From Pseudomonas sp. S31 (GTDB lineage Bacteria; Pseudomonadota; Gammaproteobacteria; Pseudomonadales; Pseudomonadaceae), in assembly GCF_016648105.1 (NCBI RefSeq), contig NZ_JACVVE010000035.1, positions 1 to 62,196 of the forward strand: DNA of 62,196 nt. Reading direction: 5' to 3'. The notes below the pieces were generated by a model, which did not search any database, was not told the DNA's origin, and saw nothing but the letters and a program-made list of their open reading frames with translations. Position numbers and translations under genes: made by a program. Each line of letters begins with the position of its first letter. The stretch's first letter is position 1. Positions 53,494 through 62,168 of this stretch are shown here, one piece after another.

Positions 53494-54437
53494 TGAGCCT
53501 CGTCGTACTCAAACCCGGCCTGTGCACCACCTTCCAGGACGCCGGCCGCACCGGCTACCAGCACATCGGCGTACCGGTGAACGGGCCGATGGATGCCCTC
53601 GCCCAGCAACTGGCCAACCTGCTGGTCGGCAACCCGCTGGGCCTTGGCACGCTGGAACTGACCCTGCAAGGGCCGACCCTGCGCTTCGATGCCCGTGCGC
53701 TCATCGTCCTGGCCGGGGCCGATCTGGGCGCCAGCCTCGACGGCCAGCCCCTGCCGCCCAACCGGGCCGTGCGGGTCACACCTGGGGCAGTGCTGACGTT
53801 CGCCCAGCGCAAGGCCGGCGCCCGTGCCTACCTGGCGGTGGCCGGCGGTTTCAGCGTCGAACCGGTGCTGGGCAGCGTCAGCACCTACCGCCGCGGCGCC
53901 TATGACGGCATGCTCGGTCGCGCCCTGGCCGCCGGCGACCGCCTGGGCTTTGCCTCGAGCTTTCGCAACGCCCCGCGCATCGTGCTGCCGGCGAGCCTGA
54001 CACGCGCCCTCGAACGCGAAGCCCTCGCACCCATCCGCATCGTTCCGGGCAGCGAGTGGCAACACTTCGACGATGAGGCGCAGCAGCACCTGCTGAGCGC
54101 TGAATACACCATCGGCAACGACTCCGAGCGCATGGGCTACCGCCTGCAAGGCCCTGCCCTGGCGCTGCGCCAGCCGCTGGAGCTGCTTTCCGAAGCGGTG
54201 GCCTTCGGCACCGTGCAGGTGCCGCCCAACGGCCAGCCCATCGTGCTCATGGCCGACCGCCAGACCACCGGCGGCTACCCGCGCATCGCCCACGTCATCA
54301 GCGCCGACCTGCCGCTGCTGGCGCAGCGCTTGCCAGGCGAAACCGTGCGCTTCGAACTCACCACCCTGGCCCATGCCCAGCAACTGGCAGTAAGCCGGGC
54401 GCGGCTTCTGGCCCAACTGGAGCGTGCCCATGCCTGA
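53493..54437 (+). CDS. pxpC: 5-oxoprolinase subunit PxpC (KipA/AHS2 family)
   Basis: This 314-aa protein starts at the ATG at 53,493, whose A is the last base of the pxpB TGA. It has the AHS2 pattern: LVVLKPGLCTTFQDAGRTGYQHIGVPVNGPMD, DRQTTGGYPRIAHVISAD and other family signatures. It partners PxpB. Overlaps pxpA by 8 nt. Confidence 0.9.
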   Translation: MSLVVLKPGLCTTFQDAGRTGYQHIGVPVNGPMDALAQQLANLLVGNPLGLGTLELTLQGPTLRFDARALIVLAGADLGASLDGQPLPPNRAVRVTPGAVLTFAQRKAGARAYLAVAGGFSVEPVLGSVSTYRRGAYDGMLGRALAAGDRLGFASSFRNAPRIVLPASLTRALEREALAPIRIVPGSEWQHFDDEAQQHLLSAEYTIGNDSERMGYRLQGPALALRQPLELLSEAVAFGTVQVPPNGQPIVLMADRQTTGGYPRIAHVISADLPLLAQRLPGETVRFELTTLAHAQQLAVSRARLLAQLERAHA

Positions 54438-55194
54438 GATCGACTTCAACAGCGACCTGGGCGAGGGCTTCGGCCTCTACCGCCTGGGCGACGACCAGGC
54501 GGTGCTGGCGCAGATCACCTCGGCCAACATCGCCTGCGGTTTCCATGCCGGCGACCCGCGCATCATGCGCCAGACCGTGGCGGCGGCGATTGCCGCCGGG
54601 GTCGCGATCGGTGCCCATCCCAGCTTCCCCGACCTGCAAGGTTTCGGCCGGCGCAAGATGAGCCTCAGCCCGGATGAAGCCTACGAATGCATGCTGTACC
54701 AGGTCGGCGCGCTGAGTGGCTTCGCCCAGGCCCAAGGCACGACGCTGCAGCACGTGAAGCCGCATGGCGCGCTGTACAACCAGGCCGCAGCCGACCCGGC
54801 CCTGGCCCGCGCCATCTGCGAAGCGGTACGCGACTTCGACCCGGGCCTGTACCTGTACGGCCTGGCCAACAGCACCTTGACCGACGCCGGCGAGGCCCTT
54901 GGCCTGGCAGTGCGCCATGAAGTGTTCGCCGACCGCACCTACCAGGCCGACGGCTCGCTCACCCCACGTGGCCAGGCCGACGCGATGATCACCGACGCCG
55001 AGCAGGCGGTCGCCCAGGTGCTGTGCATGCTGCGCGAAGGCCACGTGGTGGCCGTGGACGGCAGCCGCGTGCCGGTGCGCGCCGACACCCTGTGCATCCA
55101 CGGTGACCAGCCCGGTGCCGCCGCCTTCGCCCACGCCATCCGCCAGGCCCTGAGCCGCGAGGGCGTGCTCGTGCGCGCCCCGCGTGCCGCCTGA
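54430..55194 (+). CDS. pxpA: 5-oxoprolinase subunit PxpA (LamB/YcsF family)
   Basis: This 254-aa protein has DFNSDLGEGFG, NIACGFHAGDPRIM and HVKPHGALYNQ, the metal-site motifs of LamB/YcsF proteins. I start it at the ATG at 54,430 (GGAG seven bases upstream) rather than the GTG at 54,424. With PxpB and PxpC it opens 5-oxoproline to glutamate. Confidence 0.9.
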   Translation: MPEIDFNSDLGEGFGLYRLGDDQAVLAQITSANIACGFHAGDPRIMRQTVAAAIAAGVAIGAHPSFPDLQGFGRRKMSLSPDEAYECMLYQVGALSGFAQAQGTTLQHVKPHGALYNQAAADPALARAICEAVRDFDPGLYLYGLANSTLTDAGEALGLAVRHEVFADRTYQADGSLTPRGQADAMITDAEQAVAQVLCMLREGHVVAVDGSRVPVRADTLCIHGDQPGAAAFAHAIRQALSREGVLVRAPRAA

Positions 55195-55227
55195 ACGCCC
55201 TCCCCTCATTACGCAGACCGAATTCCC

Positions 55228-55665
55228 ATGGATATCCAGAAGCTCAACACCCTGATCGCCATCCTTGAAAAGTCCGACGTGGACGAACTCGAAATCAAGG
55301 AAGGCGACAACAGCATCCGCGTCAGCCGCCACAACAAGACCCCGATCCAGCACTTCCACAGCGGCGCCGCCGGCAGCGCGCCGCTGGCCACGCCAGCCGA
55401 ACAGGCCGCGCCCGAGCATCCTCGGCTCAAGGGCGACACCCTGCTCGCGCCGATGGTCGGCACCTTCTACCGCAAGGGTTCGCCCGAGGCGCCGGTGTTC
55501 GCCGAAGTCGGCCAGGTGGTCCAGAAGGGCGACACCCTGTGCATCATCGAGGCGATGAAGATGATGAACCATGTCGAGGCCCACGCCAGCGGCACCATCG
55601 AGTCGATCCTGGTCGAGGACGGCCAGCCGGTCGAGTTCAACCAGCCCCTGTTCTCCATCGTCTGA
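55228..55665 (+). CDS. accB: Biotin carboxyl carrier protein
   Basis: This 145-aa protein has a C-terminal biotinyl domain with IIEAMKMMN (biotin acceptor Lys111) and LLAPMVGTFYRKGSPEAP. A Pro/Ala-rich linker and an N-terminal IQKLNTLIAILEKSDVDELEI segment like AccB precede it. It lies in the pxp operon, 34 nt after pxpA, not with accA/accD, so it probably serves a dedicated carboxylase rather than fatty-acid synthesis. Confidence 0.85.
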   Translation: MDIQKLNTLIAILEKSDVDELEIKEGDNSIRVSRHNKTPIQHFHSGAAGSAPLATPAEQAAPEHPRLKGDTLLAPMVGTFYRKGSPEAPVFAEVGQVVQKGDTLCIIEAMKMMNHVEAHASGTIESILVEDGQPVEFNQPLFSIV

Positions 55666-55674
55666 GGCCCGACC

Positions 55675-57036
55675 ATGGCACATGAAATCCTGCACAAGGT
55701 GCTGATCGCCAACCGTGGCGAAATCGCCCTGCGCGTGCTGCGGGCCTGCAAGGAACTGGGCATCCGCACCGTGGCCGTGTACTCCACCGCCGACAGCGAA
55801 CTGATGCACCTGAGCCTGGCCGACGAGACCGTGTGCATCGGCCCGGCCCCGTCGGCGCAGTCGTACCTGAGCGTGCCGGCGATCATCGCCGCGGCGGAGG
55901 TCACCGGGGCCACGGCGATCCACCCCGGCTATGGCTTCCTGGCCGAGAACGCCGACTTCGCCGAGCAGGTGGAGCGCTCCGGCTTCGCCTTCATCGGGCC
56001 GACCGCCGAGACCATCCGCCTGATGGGCGACAAGGTCTCGGCCAAGGCCGCCATGAAACGCGCCGGCGTACCCACCGTGCCCGGCTCCGACGGCCCGCTG
56101 CCCGAGGACGAACAGGCGGCGCTGGCCATCGCCCGCGAGGTCGGCTACCCGGTGATCATCAAGGCCGCAGGCGGCGGCGGTGGCCGTGGCATGCGCGTGG
56201 TGCAGCGCGAGGAAGACCTGATCAAGTCGGCCCGGCTGACCCGCACCGAAGCCGGTGCGGCGTTCGGCAACCCGATGGTCTACCTGGAGAAATTCCTCGG
56301 CAACCCGCGCCACGTCGAGGTGCAGGTGCTGTCGGACGGCCAGGGCAACGCCATTCACCTGTACGACCGCGACTGCTCGCTGCAACGTCGCCACCAGAAG
56401 GTCCTGGAGGAAGCCCCTGCCCCGGGCATCGACGAGCAGGCCCGCGCCGAAGTGCTGCAGCGCTGCGTGCGGGCCTGCATCGAAATCGGCTACCGCGGCG
56501 CCGGCACCTTCGAGTTCCTGTACGAGGACGGGCGCTTCTACTTCATCGAGATGAACACCCGGGTGCAGGTCGAGCACCCGGTGACCGAGATGATCACCGG
56601 CGTGGACATCGTCGCCGAGATGCTGAGCATCGCCGCCGGCAACCCGTTGTCGATCCGCCAGGATCAGGTCAAGGTCCAGGGCCATGCCTTCGAGTGCCGG
56701 ATCAACGCCGAGGACCCCGACACCTTCATGCCCTGCCCAGGCCAGGTGAAGCAGTTTCATGCGCCGGGAGGCAACGGCATCCGCGTCGACTCGCATCTGT
56801 ACAGCGGCTATCGGGTGCCGGCCAACTACGACTCGTTGATCGGCAAGGTGATCAGCCACGGGCCGAACCGCGATGCGGCGATGGCGCGCATGCGCAATGC
56901 GCTGGAAGAAATCGTGGTCGATGGCATCAAGACCAACGTCCCGCTGCACCGCAGGCTGACCCGCGACCTGGGGTTCGCCGAGGGCGGGGTGAACATCCAC
57001 TACCTCGAGCACCTGCTGGCCGAAGGCCAGGCTTGA
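55675..57036 (+). CDS. accC: Biotin carboxylase subunit
   Basis: This 453-aa ATP-grasp enzyme has ANRGEIALRVLRACKELGI, KAAGGGGGRGMRVV, EKFLGNPRHVEVQVL, FYFIEMNTRVQVEHPVTEM and a C-terminal biotin carboxylase domain. It carboxylates the biotin of the adjacent carrier protein. Last gene of the operon, ended by a strong hairpin terminator. The house-keeping accC would normally lie elsewhere, so this copy is likely pathway-specific. Confidence 0.85.
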   Translation: MAHEILHKVLIANRGEIALRVLRACKELGIRTVAVYSTADSELMHLSLADETVCIGPAPSAQSYLSVPAIIAAAEVTGATAIHPGYGFLAENADFAEQVERSGFAFIGPTAETIRLMGDKVSAKAAMKRAGVPTVPGSDGPLPEDEQAALAIAREVGYPVIIKAAGGGGGRGMRVVQREEDLIKSARLTRTEAGAAFGNPMVYLEKFLGNPRHVEVQVLSDGQGNAIHLYDRDCSLQRRHQKVLEEAPAPGIDEQARAEVLQRCVRACIEIGYRGAGTFEFLYEDGRFYFIEMNTRVQVEHPVTEMITGVDIVAEMLSIAAGNPLSIRQDQVKVQGHAFECRINAEDPDTFMPCPGQVKQFHAPGGNGIRVDSHLYSGYRVPANYDSLIGKVISHGPNRDAAMARMRNALEEIVVDGIKTNVPLHRRLTRDLGFAEGGVNIHYLEHLLAEGQA

Positions 57037-57041
57037 AGCTG

Positions 57042-57078
57042 ACGAAGAAGGCCTCTACCAGAGGCCTTCTTCGTTTTC
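57042..57078 (+). terminator. Terminator of the pxp-acc operon
   Basis: A 14-bp perfect stem (ACGAAGAAGGCCTC / GAGGCCTTCTTCGT) with a 5-nt loop is followed by a short T-run. The stop codon of the opposing csiR-like gene lies inside the loop. Confidence 0.85.
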
Positions 57079-57747
57079 GATGATCTGCGTGAGAATCGGC
57101 ACCGGGGTCAGCAGGTGGTCGAGCATCATCCGGCTGGCTTTGTCCGCGTCGCGGCCGATGATCGCCTCGACCAGTTCGGCGTGCTCGGCACGCTTGAGGC
57201 GCAGCGCATCTTCCGACAGCACCGTGCGCTTGAGCCAGATCTGCCGGTAACGCTCGGCCTGGTCCTGGAGGAAGGCACGGGCCTGCAACAGGCTCTTGGA
57301 GCCGCAGCCGCTGGCGATGGCGCTGTGGAACGCCTTGTGCCGGGCATCCCAGATCTCGACCATTTCCTGTGGGCTGTGCAGCTCCACCACCTTCGACAAG
57401 GTATGCGAGCGCGCGATGATCGAAGCCTCCCAGGCCTCGTCGCCGCGCTCGACCGCCAGGCCGACTATCATCGCCTCGAGATGCGCGCGGGCTTCATACA
57501 CATCGCGCATTTCTTCCAGCGACATGCTCGCCACGCGATAACCCTTCTGGTTGACCGAGCTCACCAGGCGTTCGGCCACCAGCCGAGCCAGTACCTCGCG
57601 CATCGGGCCCACGCCCAGCGCGTAGCGCTCCTTGAGGTTGCTCATCAGCAGCTTTTCACCCGGCCGGTAGGCGCCTTGGAGGATGTCGGCCTTCAGGCGC
57701 GCGTAGGCGGCATCCGATGCGGGTTCAGCCAGAGAAAGGTCATCCAT
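57055..57747 (-). CDS. csiR: GntR/FadR-family regulator, CsiR-like
   Basis: This 230-aa protein has a winged helix (EKLLMSNLKERYALGVGPMREVLARLVAERLVSSV) and an FCD ligand domain (IWDARHKAFHSAIASGCGS). I prefer the ATG at 57,747; a GTG at 57,771 would add eight residues. It is divergent from glaH with a 20-bp palindrome in between. In P. putida CsiR represses glutarate catabolism and is relieved by glutarate, which fits this context. Confidence 0.85.
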   Translation of the reverse strand: MDDLSLAEPASDAAYARLKADILQGAYRPGEKLLMSNLKERYALGVGPMREVLARLVAERLVSSVNQKGYRVASMSLEEMRDVYEARAHLEAMIVGLAVERGDEAWEASIIARSHTLSKVVELHSPQEMVEIWDARHKAFHSAIASGCGSKSLLQARAFLQDQAERYRQIWLKRTVLSEDALRLKRAEHAELVEAIIGRDADKASRMMLDHLLTPVPILTQIIENEEGLW

Positions 57748-57840
57748 ACGACGGGTTCCATTGCGAGACACAGCGGATCATACCGGAAATGCCGGCAGAC
57801 ACGCCTTGCGTCGATGGAACCTATTTTTAAAGACATAATT

Positions 57841-57860
57841 TAAAAATGTAGACATTTTTA
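57841..57860. promoter_or_regulatory. Probable CsiR operator
   Basis: TAAAAATGT-AG-ACATTTTTA is a perfect dyad between csiR and glaH. A related AT-rich half-site (TTTTTAAAGACAT) lies just upstream at about 57,824-57,836. Position and symmetry fit a repressor site controlling both genes. Confidence 0.6.
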
Positions 57861-57930
57861 CAAAGTGACGATAATTTCTCGCCACAGGCGCACATCACAC
57901 CACCCCGCGCCGGTCAGCCCAGGAGTCGCC

Positions 57931-58917
57931 ATGAACGCTTTCACCCAGATCGACGCACCTACCGTTCCCCACCCCGTTGCCCTGCACGGCTTCACCCTGC
58001 AGGCCACCGAACAGTCCGACCGCCTGCTGGAGCTGCGCTTGTCCAAGGCCACGGTCGACGCGTTCGTCGCGGCAGTGGCGCAATGGCCGGTACAGGCGCT
58101 GGAGTACAAGTCGTTCCTGCGCTTCCAGGTCGGCAAGATCCTCGATGACATCTGCCAGGGCACCCTGCGCCCGGTCATCATCAACACCCTGCTCGACCGT
58201 GCCACTGGCGGCCTGCTGGTGGTCCCGGAGGGCCTGGACGACGTGACCCAGGCCGAGGACATGGTTAAGTTGTCGACCGCGGTAGCGCACCTGCTGGGCC
58301 GTTCCAACTTCGACGCCATGAGCGGCCAGTTCTACGCCCGCTTCGTGGTCGAGAACGTCGACAACTCCGACAGCTACCTGCGCCAGCCGCACCGCGTCAT
58401 GGAGCTCCACAACGATGGCACCTTCGTCAACCAGATCACCGACTACGTGCTGATGATGAAGATCGACGAGCAGAACATGGAAGGCGGCAACTCGCTGCTG
58501 CAGCACCTGGACGACTGGACCGAGCTGGACACCTTCTACAAGCACCCGCTGGCCCGCCGCGTGATGCGCTGGACCGCGCCACCGAGCAAGAACACCCGCG
58601 AAGATGTGTTCCACGCGGTGTTCGACACCGACGCCGCCGGCCGCCCGACCATGCGCTACATCGACCAGTTCGTGCAGCCGGAGAACTACGAGGAAGGCAC
58701 CTGGCTGTTCCAGCTGGGCGAGTCGCTCGAAGGCAGCTCGACCAAGGTCTCGATCCCGGTGCCGGTGGGTTCGTTCCTGCTGATCAACAACCTGTTCTGG
58801 CTGCACGGTCGCGATCGCTTCACCGCCCACCCGGGCCTGCGCCGCGAGCTGATGCGCCAGCGTGGCTACTTCAGCTTCCCGAAAATGGAACACCACCGCG
58901 GCCAGACCTCCAACTGA
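57931..58917 (+). CDS. glaH: Glutarate 2-hydroxylase (CsiD/GlaH)
   Basis: This 328-aa Fe(II)/2-oxoglutarate dioxygenase has metal ligands His160 and Asp162 (ELHNDGTF) and His292 (FWLHGRDRF), at the same residue numbers as in E. coli CsiD. It converts glutarate to L-2-hydroxyglutarate, giving succinate and CO2. The start ATG has AGGAG five bases upstream. First gene of the glaH-lhgO pair. Confidence 0.95.
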   Translation: MNAFTQIDAPTVPHPVALHGFTLQATEQSDRLLELRLSKATVDAFVAAVAQWPVQALEYKSFLRFQVGKILDDICQGTLRPVIINTLLDRATGGLLVVPEGLDDVTQAEDMVKLSTAVAHLLGRSNFDAMSGQFYARFVVENVDNSDSYLRQPHRVMELHNDGTFVNQITDYVLMMKIDEQNMEGGNSLLQHLDDWTELDTFYKHPLARRVMRWTAPPSKNTREDVFHAVFDTDAAGRPTMRYIDQFVQPENYEEGTWLFQLGESLEGSSTKVSIPVPVGSFLLINNLFWLHGRDRFTAHPGLRRELMRQRGYFSFPKMEHHRGQTSN

Positions 58918-58923
58918 TACGCC

Positions 58924-58959
58924 ACACGACAACGGCCGGACTCCCGGCCGTTGTCGTGT
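58924..58959 (+). repeat. 16-bp perfect hairpin between glaH and lhgO
   Basis: ACACGACAACGGCCGG pairs exactly with CCGGCCGTTGTCGTGT around a 4-nt loop, without a T-run. It lies 7 nt after the glaH stop and 15 nt before the lhgO start. It is likely a transcript stabiliser, partial terminator or REP-unrelated processing site. Confidence 0.75.
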
Positions 58960-58974
58960 CGAGGGAACAGACCC

Positions 58975-60201
58975 ATGTACGATTTCGTGATCATCGGTGG
59001 CGGCATTGTCGGCATGTCCACTGCCATGCAGTTGGCTGACCGCTATCCAGGGGCACGCATGCTCGTGCTCGAGAAGGAAAACGGCCCGGCCCAGCACCAG
59101 ACCGGCCACAACAGCGGCGTGATCCATGCCGGCGTGTACTACACCCCCGGCAGCCTCAAGGCCAAGTTCTGCCTGCAAGGCAACATCGCTACCAAGCGCT
59201 TCTGCGATGAGCACGGCATCCGCTACGACGAATGCGGCAAGCTGCTGGTGGCCACCAATGAACTGGAAATGGAACGCATGCGCGCCCTGTGGGAGCGCAC
59301 CGCGGCCAATGGCCTGGAGCGTCACTGGCTGAGCGCCGCCGAGCTGCGCGAACGCGAGCCGAACATCGTCGGCATGGGCGGCATCTTCGTGCCCTCCAGC
59401 GGCATCGTCAGCTACGCCGAGATCACCGCGCAGATGGCCCGCGAATTCCAGAAGAAAGGCGGCACCATCGCCTTCGGCAGCGAAGTCACCGGCCTGACCG
59501 AACGCGCGGACTGCATCGTCGTGCAGGCCAGCAACGAGACCTACACCACCCGCTACCTGGTGTCGTGCTCGGGCCTGATGGCCGATCGCGTGGTGCGCAT
59601 GCTCGGCGTCGAGCCGGGCTTCACCATCTGCCCGTTCCGCGGCGAGTACTACCTGCTGCCGCCCGAGCACAACCGGATCGTCAACCACCTGATCTACCCG
59701 ATCCCGGACCCGTCGATGCCGTTCCTCGGCGTGCACCTGACGCGGATGATCGACGGCACCGTCACGGTGGGGCCGAACGCCGTGCTGGCGATGAAGCGCG
59801 AGGGCTATCGCAAGGCCGATGTGTCGCTGTCGGACCTGGCCGGCATGCTTGGCCACAAGGGCATTCGCAAGGTGCTCAAGGACAACCTGCGCCCGGGACT
59901 GACCGAGATGAAGAACTCGTTGTTCAAGGGTGGGTATCTGAAGACCGTGCAGAAGTATTGCCCGAGCCTGCGCAAGGAAGACCTCAAGCCCTACCCTGCC
60001 GGCGTGCGGGCACAGGCGGTGTCCAATGAAGGCAAGCTGATCGATGACTTCCTGTTCGTGAATACGGCGCGCAGTGTGAATGTGTGTAATGCGCCTTCGC
60101 CGGCGGCGACTTCGGCGATTCCGATTGGGGCGTATATCGTGTCGAAGGTCGAGGAGCAGGTGGGGGATAGTCTGGCGAATCTGAGCGTGCAGGTGGCTTA
60201 A
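58975..60201 (+). CDS. lhgO: L-2-hydroxyglutarate oxidase/dehydrogenase
   Basis: This 408-aa flavoprotein starts at the ATG at 58,975, with GAGGGAA 8-14 bases upstream. It has the FAD-binding VIIGGGIVGMSTAMQL and the family motifs HNSGVIHAGVYY, PFRGEYY and GPNAVLAMKREGY. It oxidises L-2-hydroxyglutarate from GlaH to 2-oxoglutarate, passing electrons to the respiratory chain. Together with glaH it closes the glutarate bypass. Confidence 0.95.
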   Translation: MYDFVIIGGGIVGMSTAMQLADRYPGARMLVLEKENGPAQHQTGHNSGVIHAGVYYTPGSLKAKFCLQGNIATKRFCDEHGIRYDECGKLLVATNELEMERMRALWERTAANGLERHWLSAAELREREPNIVGMGGIFVPSSGIVSYAEITAQMAREFQKKGGTIAFGSEVTGLTERADCIVVQASNETYTTRYLVSCSGLMADRVVRMLGVEPGFTICPFRGEYYLLPPEHNRIVNHLIYPIPDPSMPFLGVHLTRMIDGTVTVGPNAVLAMKREGYRKADVSLSDLAGMLGHKGIRKVLKDNLRPGLTEMKNSLFKGGYLKTVQKYCPSLRKEDLKPYPAGVRAQAVSNEGKLIDDFLFVNTARSVNVCNAPSPAATSAIPIGAYIVSKVEEQVGDSLANLSVQVA

Positions 60202-60224
60202 GGCTTCAGAGTTTTAGGGGAGCC

Positions 60225-60478
60225 GAGATCGAGCGCCGCCCGCGCGGCGCTTCGCGGGTAAACCCGCTCCCACATTTGTTGCAACGTGCCGAACCTGTCA
60301 GGACATGGTTGCCCGCCTTGGTGGGAGGCTTGAGACAGGTGGGGCGGCGGCAATGCCCACATCAAAATCCAGCCATACCCACAAAGCTGACAACCATGGC
60401 CTAACAGACATGGCCACGTTGCAACAAATGTGGGAGCGGGTTTACCCGCGAAGCGCCGCGCGGGCGGCGCTCGATCTC
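60225..60478. repeat. Large REP-derived element with perfect 64-bp inverted arms
   Basis: The arms 60,225-60,288 and 60,415-60,478 are exact reverse complements. They contain a REP core (AGCGGGTTTACCCGCGAA) extended by CGCCGC-rich and ACAAATGTGG-type flanks. The 126-nt spacer has imperfect inner complementarity (CATGGTTG / CAACCATG). The rest of this 465-nt lhgO-MFS gap has no gene. Confidence 0.9.
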
Positions 60479-60666
60479 ACAGCCGATGAATCCCTCCCGG
60501 CGAACACTAGCAGTACCCCCGCACCATACCTCCCACGCATAGCGAGATATGGAAAAGGTATTTCCAGCAACACCTCACCCCACCTAGGATTTTCGCCACC
60601 AGGCGACACCGGCCAACGCCCGGTGTAGAGCCCTGCTTCCTTGCCGCGTGCGGAGATAACTACAAC

Positions 60667-62007
60667 ATGAGCACGACCTGCTCCCTCCCGGATACCCTCG
60701 ACCAAGCCCCCCTGTCTCGCTATCAGATCCTGGTATTCAGCCTGTGCTTCCTGGTAGCGATGTTCGACGGCTTCGATACCCAGGCCATTGCCTACACGGG
60801 CCCCGCGCTCATGGGCGCATTCAACCTGGCACCCGGCGAACTCGCCCCGGTCATGACGGCGGGGGTCATCGGCATGGCGGTGGGCGCCATGTCCCTGGGC
60901 CTGCTGGGTGACCGCCTGGGGCGCCGCCCGACGATCCTCGGCGCGGTGCTGCTATTCGCCTGCGCCACCCTGGCCACCGCCTTTGCCCAGAACGTGACGC
61001 AAATCGTCTCGCTGCGCTTCCTCGCCGGGCTCGGCATGGGCGGCGCCACCCCATTGATCCTGGCCCTGGCGGCAGAATACGGCCCGGCACGTCACCGTGG
61101 CGCCATCACCACCGGGGTGCTGTTGGGCTTGCCGGGCGGCGCGATCCTGGGAGGCCTGCTGGCAGCCAAGTTGCTGCCGCTGCTGGGCTGGCAGGGCATC
61201 TACCTCATCGGTGGCATCGCGCCGCTGGTGCTCCTGTTGGTGCTACTGGTGCTGCTGCCCGAATCCATGCAACTGCAAGTGGCCAAGGGCGTGCATGACG
61301 AACGTGTTCGCCAGACCTTGCAACGCATCACCGGGCAGGGGGTGCCTGAGCATGCGCGCCTGACCATTCATGAGCAGTCGGTGAGCAAGGCGAGTGTCGG
61401 CGCGCTGTTCAAGGATGGCCTGGCGCGCAACACCATCGCCGTGTGGTTGACCTACCTGTTCAACTGGATCGCGTGGTTCATGCTGTTGTCGTGGTTGCCG
61501 ACAGTGCTGAAGTCGGCGGGCCTGGCTGCTGACCTGGCGCCTTACGGCACGGTCACGGTCAATGCCGTGTTCATCGCCTGCGCCATCCCGCTGTCTATCT
61601 TGCTGCCCAGGTTGAACACCCGCAGCATCTTGCTCGTGATGCTCGCCACGGGGATAGCGGTGGCGATCGGCCTAGGTCTGGCGGGGCAGCAATGGCCGCT
61701 GGTGTTCGTGCTGATCGGGTTGGCAGGCTTTGGTATCGGCGGCCAGCAACTGGCGCTGAACTACCTGATCGTCACGGCCTATCCGACGGCATTGCGGGCT
61801 ACGGCCACGGGGTGGGCGATTGGCGTAGGGCGCGTGGGGGCGATCATCGGCTCGGCAATTGGAGGTTGGGTGCTGGAGAGCGTCGGGCCTGCGGGGTATT
61901 TCGCCGGGCTGGCGCTACCGCTGGTCTTGGCGGTGGCAGCGGTGATGATGATTCGGGTTTCGCGGGATGATCGCCAGACGGACGGGGAAGTGGCTTCGGT
62001 GCATTGA
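60667..62007 (+). CDS. Aromatic-acid:H+ symporter-type MFS transporter (AAHS family)
   Basis: This 446-aa protein has twelve predicted helices. DGFDTQAIAYTGPAL in helix 1 and GLLGDRLGRRPT between helices 2 and 3 are the AAHS signature (PcaK/BenK type). The start ATG has GGAG 12 bases upstream. No catabolic gene adjoins it, so the substrate is open. Flanked by related REP elements at 60,225-60,478 and 62,044-62,132. Confidence 0.85.
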   Translation: MSTTCSLPDTLDQAPLSRYQILVFSLCFLVAMFDGFDTQAIAYTGPALMGAFNLAPGELAPVMTAGVIGMAVGAMSLGLLGDRLGRRPTILGAVLLFACATLATAFAQNVTQIVSLRFLAGLGMGGATPLILALAAEYGPARHRGAITTGVLLGLPGGAILGGLLAAKLLPLLGWQGIYLIGGIAPLVLLLVLLVLLPESMQLQVAKGVHDERVRQTLQRITGQGVPEHARLTIHEQSVSKASVGALFKDGLARNTIAVWLTYLFNWIAWFMLLSWLPTVLKSAGLAADLAPYGTVTVNAVFIACAIPLSILLPRLNTRSILLVMLATGIAVAIGLGLAGQQWPLVFVLIGLAGFGIGGQQLALNYLIVTAYPTALRATATGWAIGVGRVGAIIGSAIGGWVLESVGPAGYFAGLALPLVLAVAAVMMIRVSRDDRQTDGEVASVH

Positions 62008-62043
62008 GGCATGGTGGTCTGGCTGGGTCCGTAGAGGCCCTCC

Positions 62044-62132
62044 CAGACATGGCCACGTTGCATCAACCTGTAGGAGCGGGTTCATCGGGGCGCCGAACCG
62101 CCGCGAAGCGCCGCCCGGGGCGGCGCTCGATA
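62044..62132. repeat. Variant REP element related to the one upstream of the MFS gene
   Basis: CAGACATGGCCACGTTGCA at 62,044-62,062 is identical to 60,405-60,423. A REP core with the GGCGCC-centred insertion (GTTCATCGGGGCGCCGAACC) and a GCGCCGCCC...GGGCGGCGCTCGAT stem follow. It is thus a partial direct repeat of the right arm of the large element. Confidence 0.8.
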
Positions 62133-62168
62133 TGGGACTGTCAGGTTTTTTGTGTGCGGGCCGGTAAC

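Noticed and set aside
54358..57012. Very long open frame (884 aa) on the minus strand opposite pxpC-accC
   Set aside because: It is antisense to five convincing genes, and its composition (His, Gln, Val, Ala rich) is that of a GC-rich shadow frame. It has no recognisable motif.
57895..59856. Long minus-strand frame (653 aa) opposite glaH and lhgO
   Set aside because: It is antisense to two well-defined enzymes with catalytic residues and has typical shadow-frame composition.
60305..60628. Small + strand gene in the lhgO-MFS gap
   Set aside because: The frame runs through the spacer and right arm of the REP-derived element and has no ribosome site or recognisable sequence.
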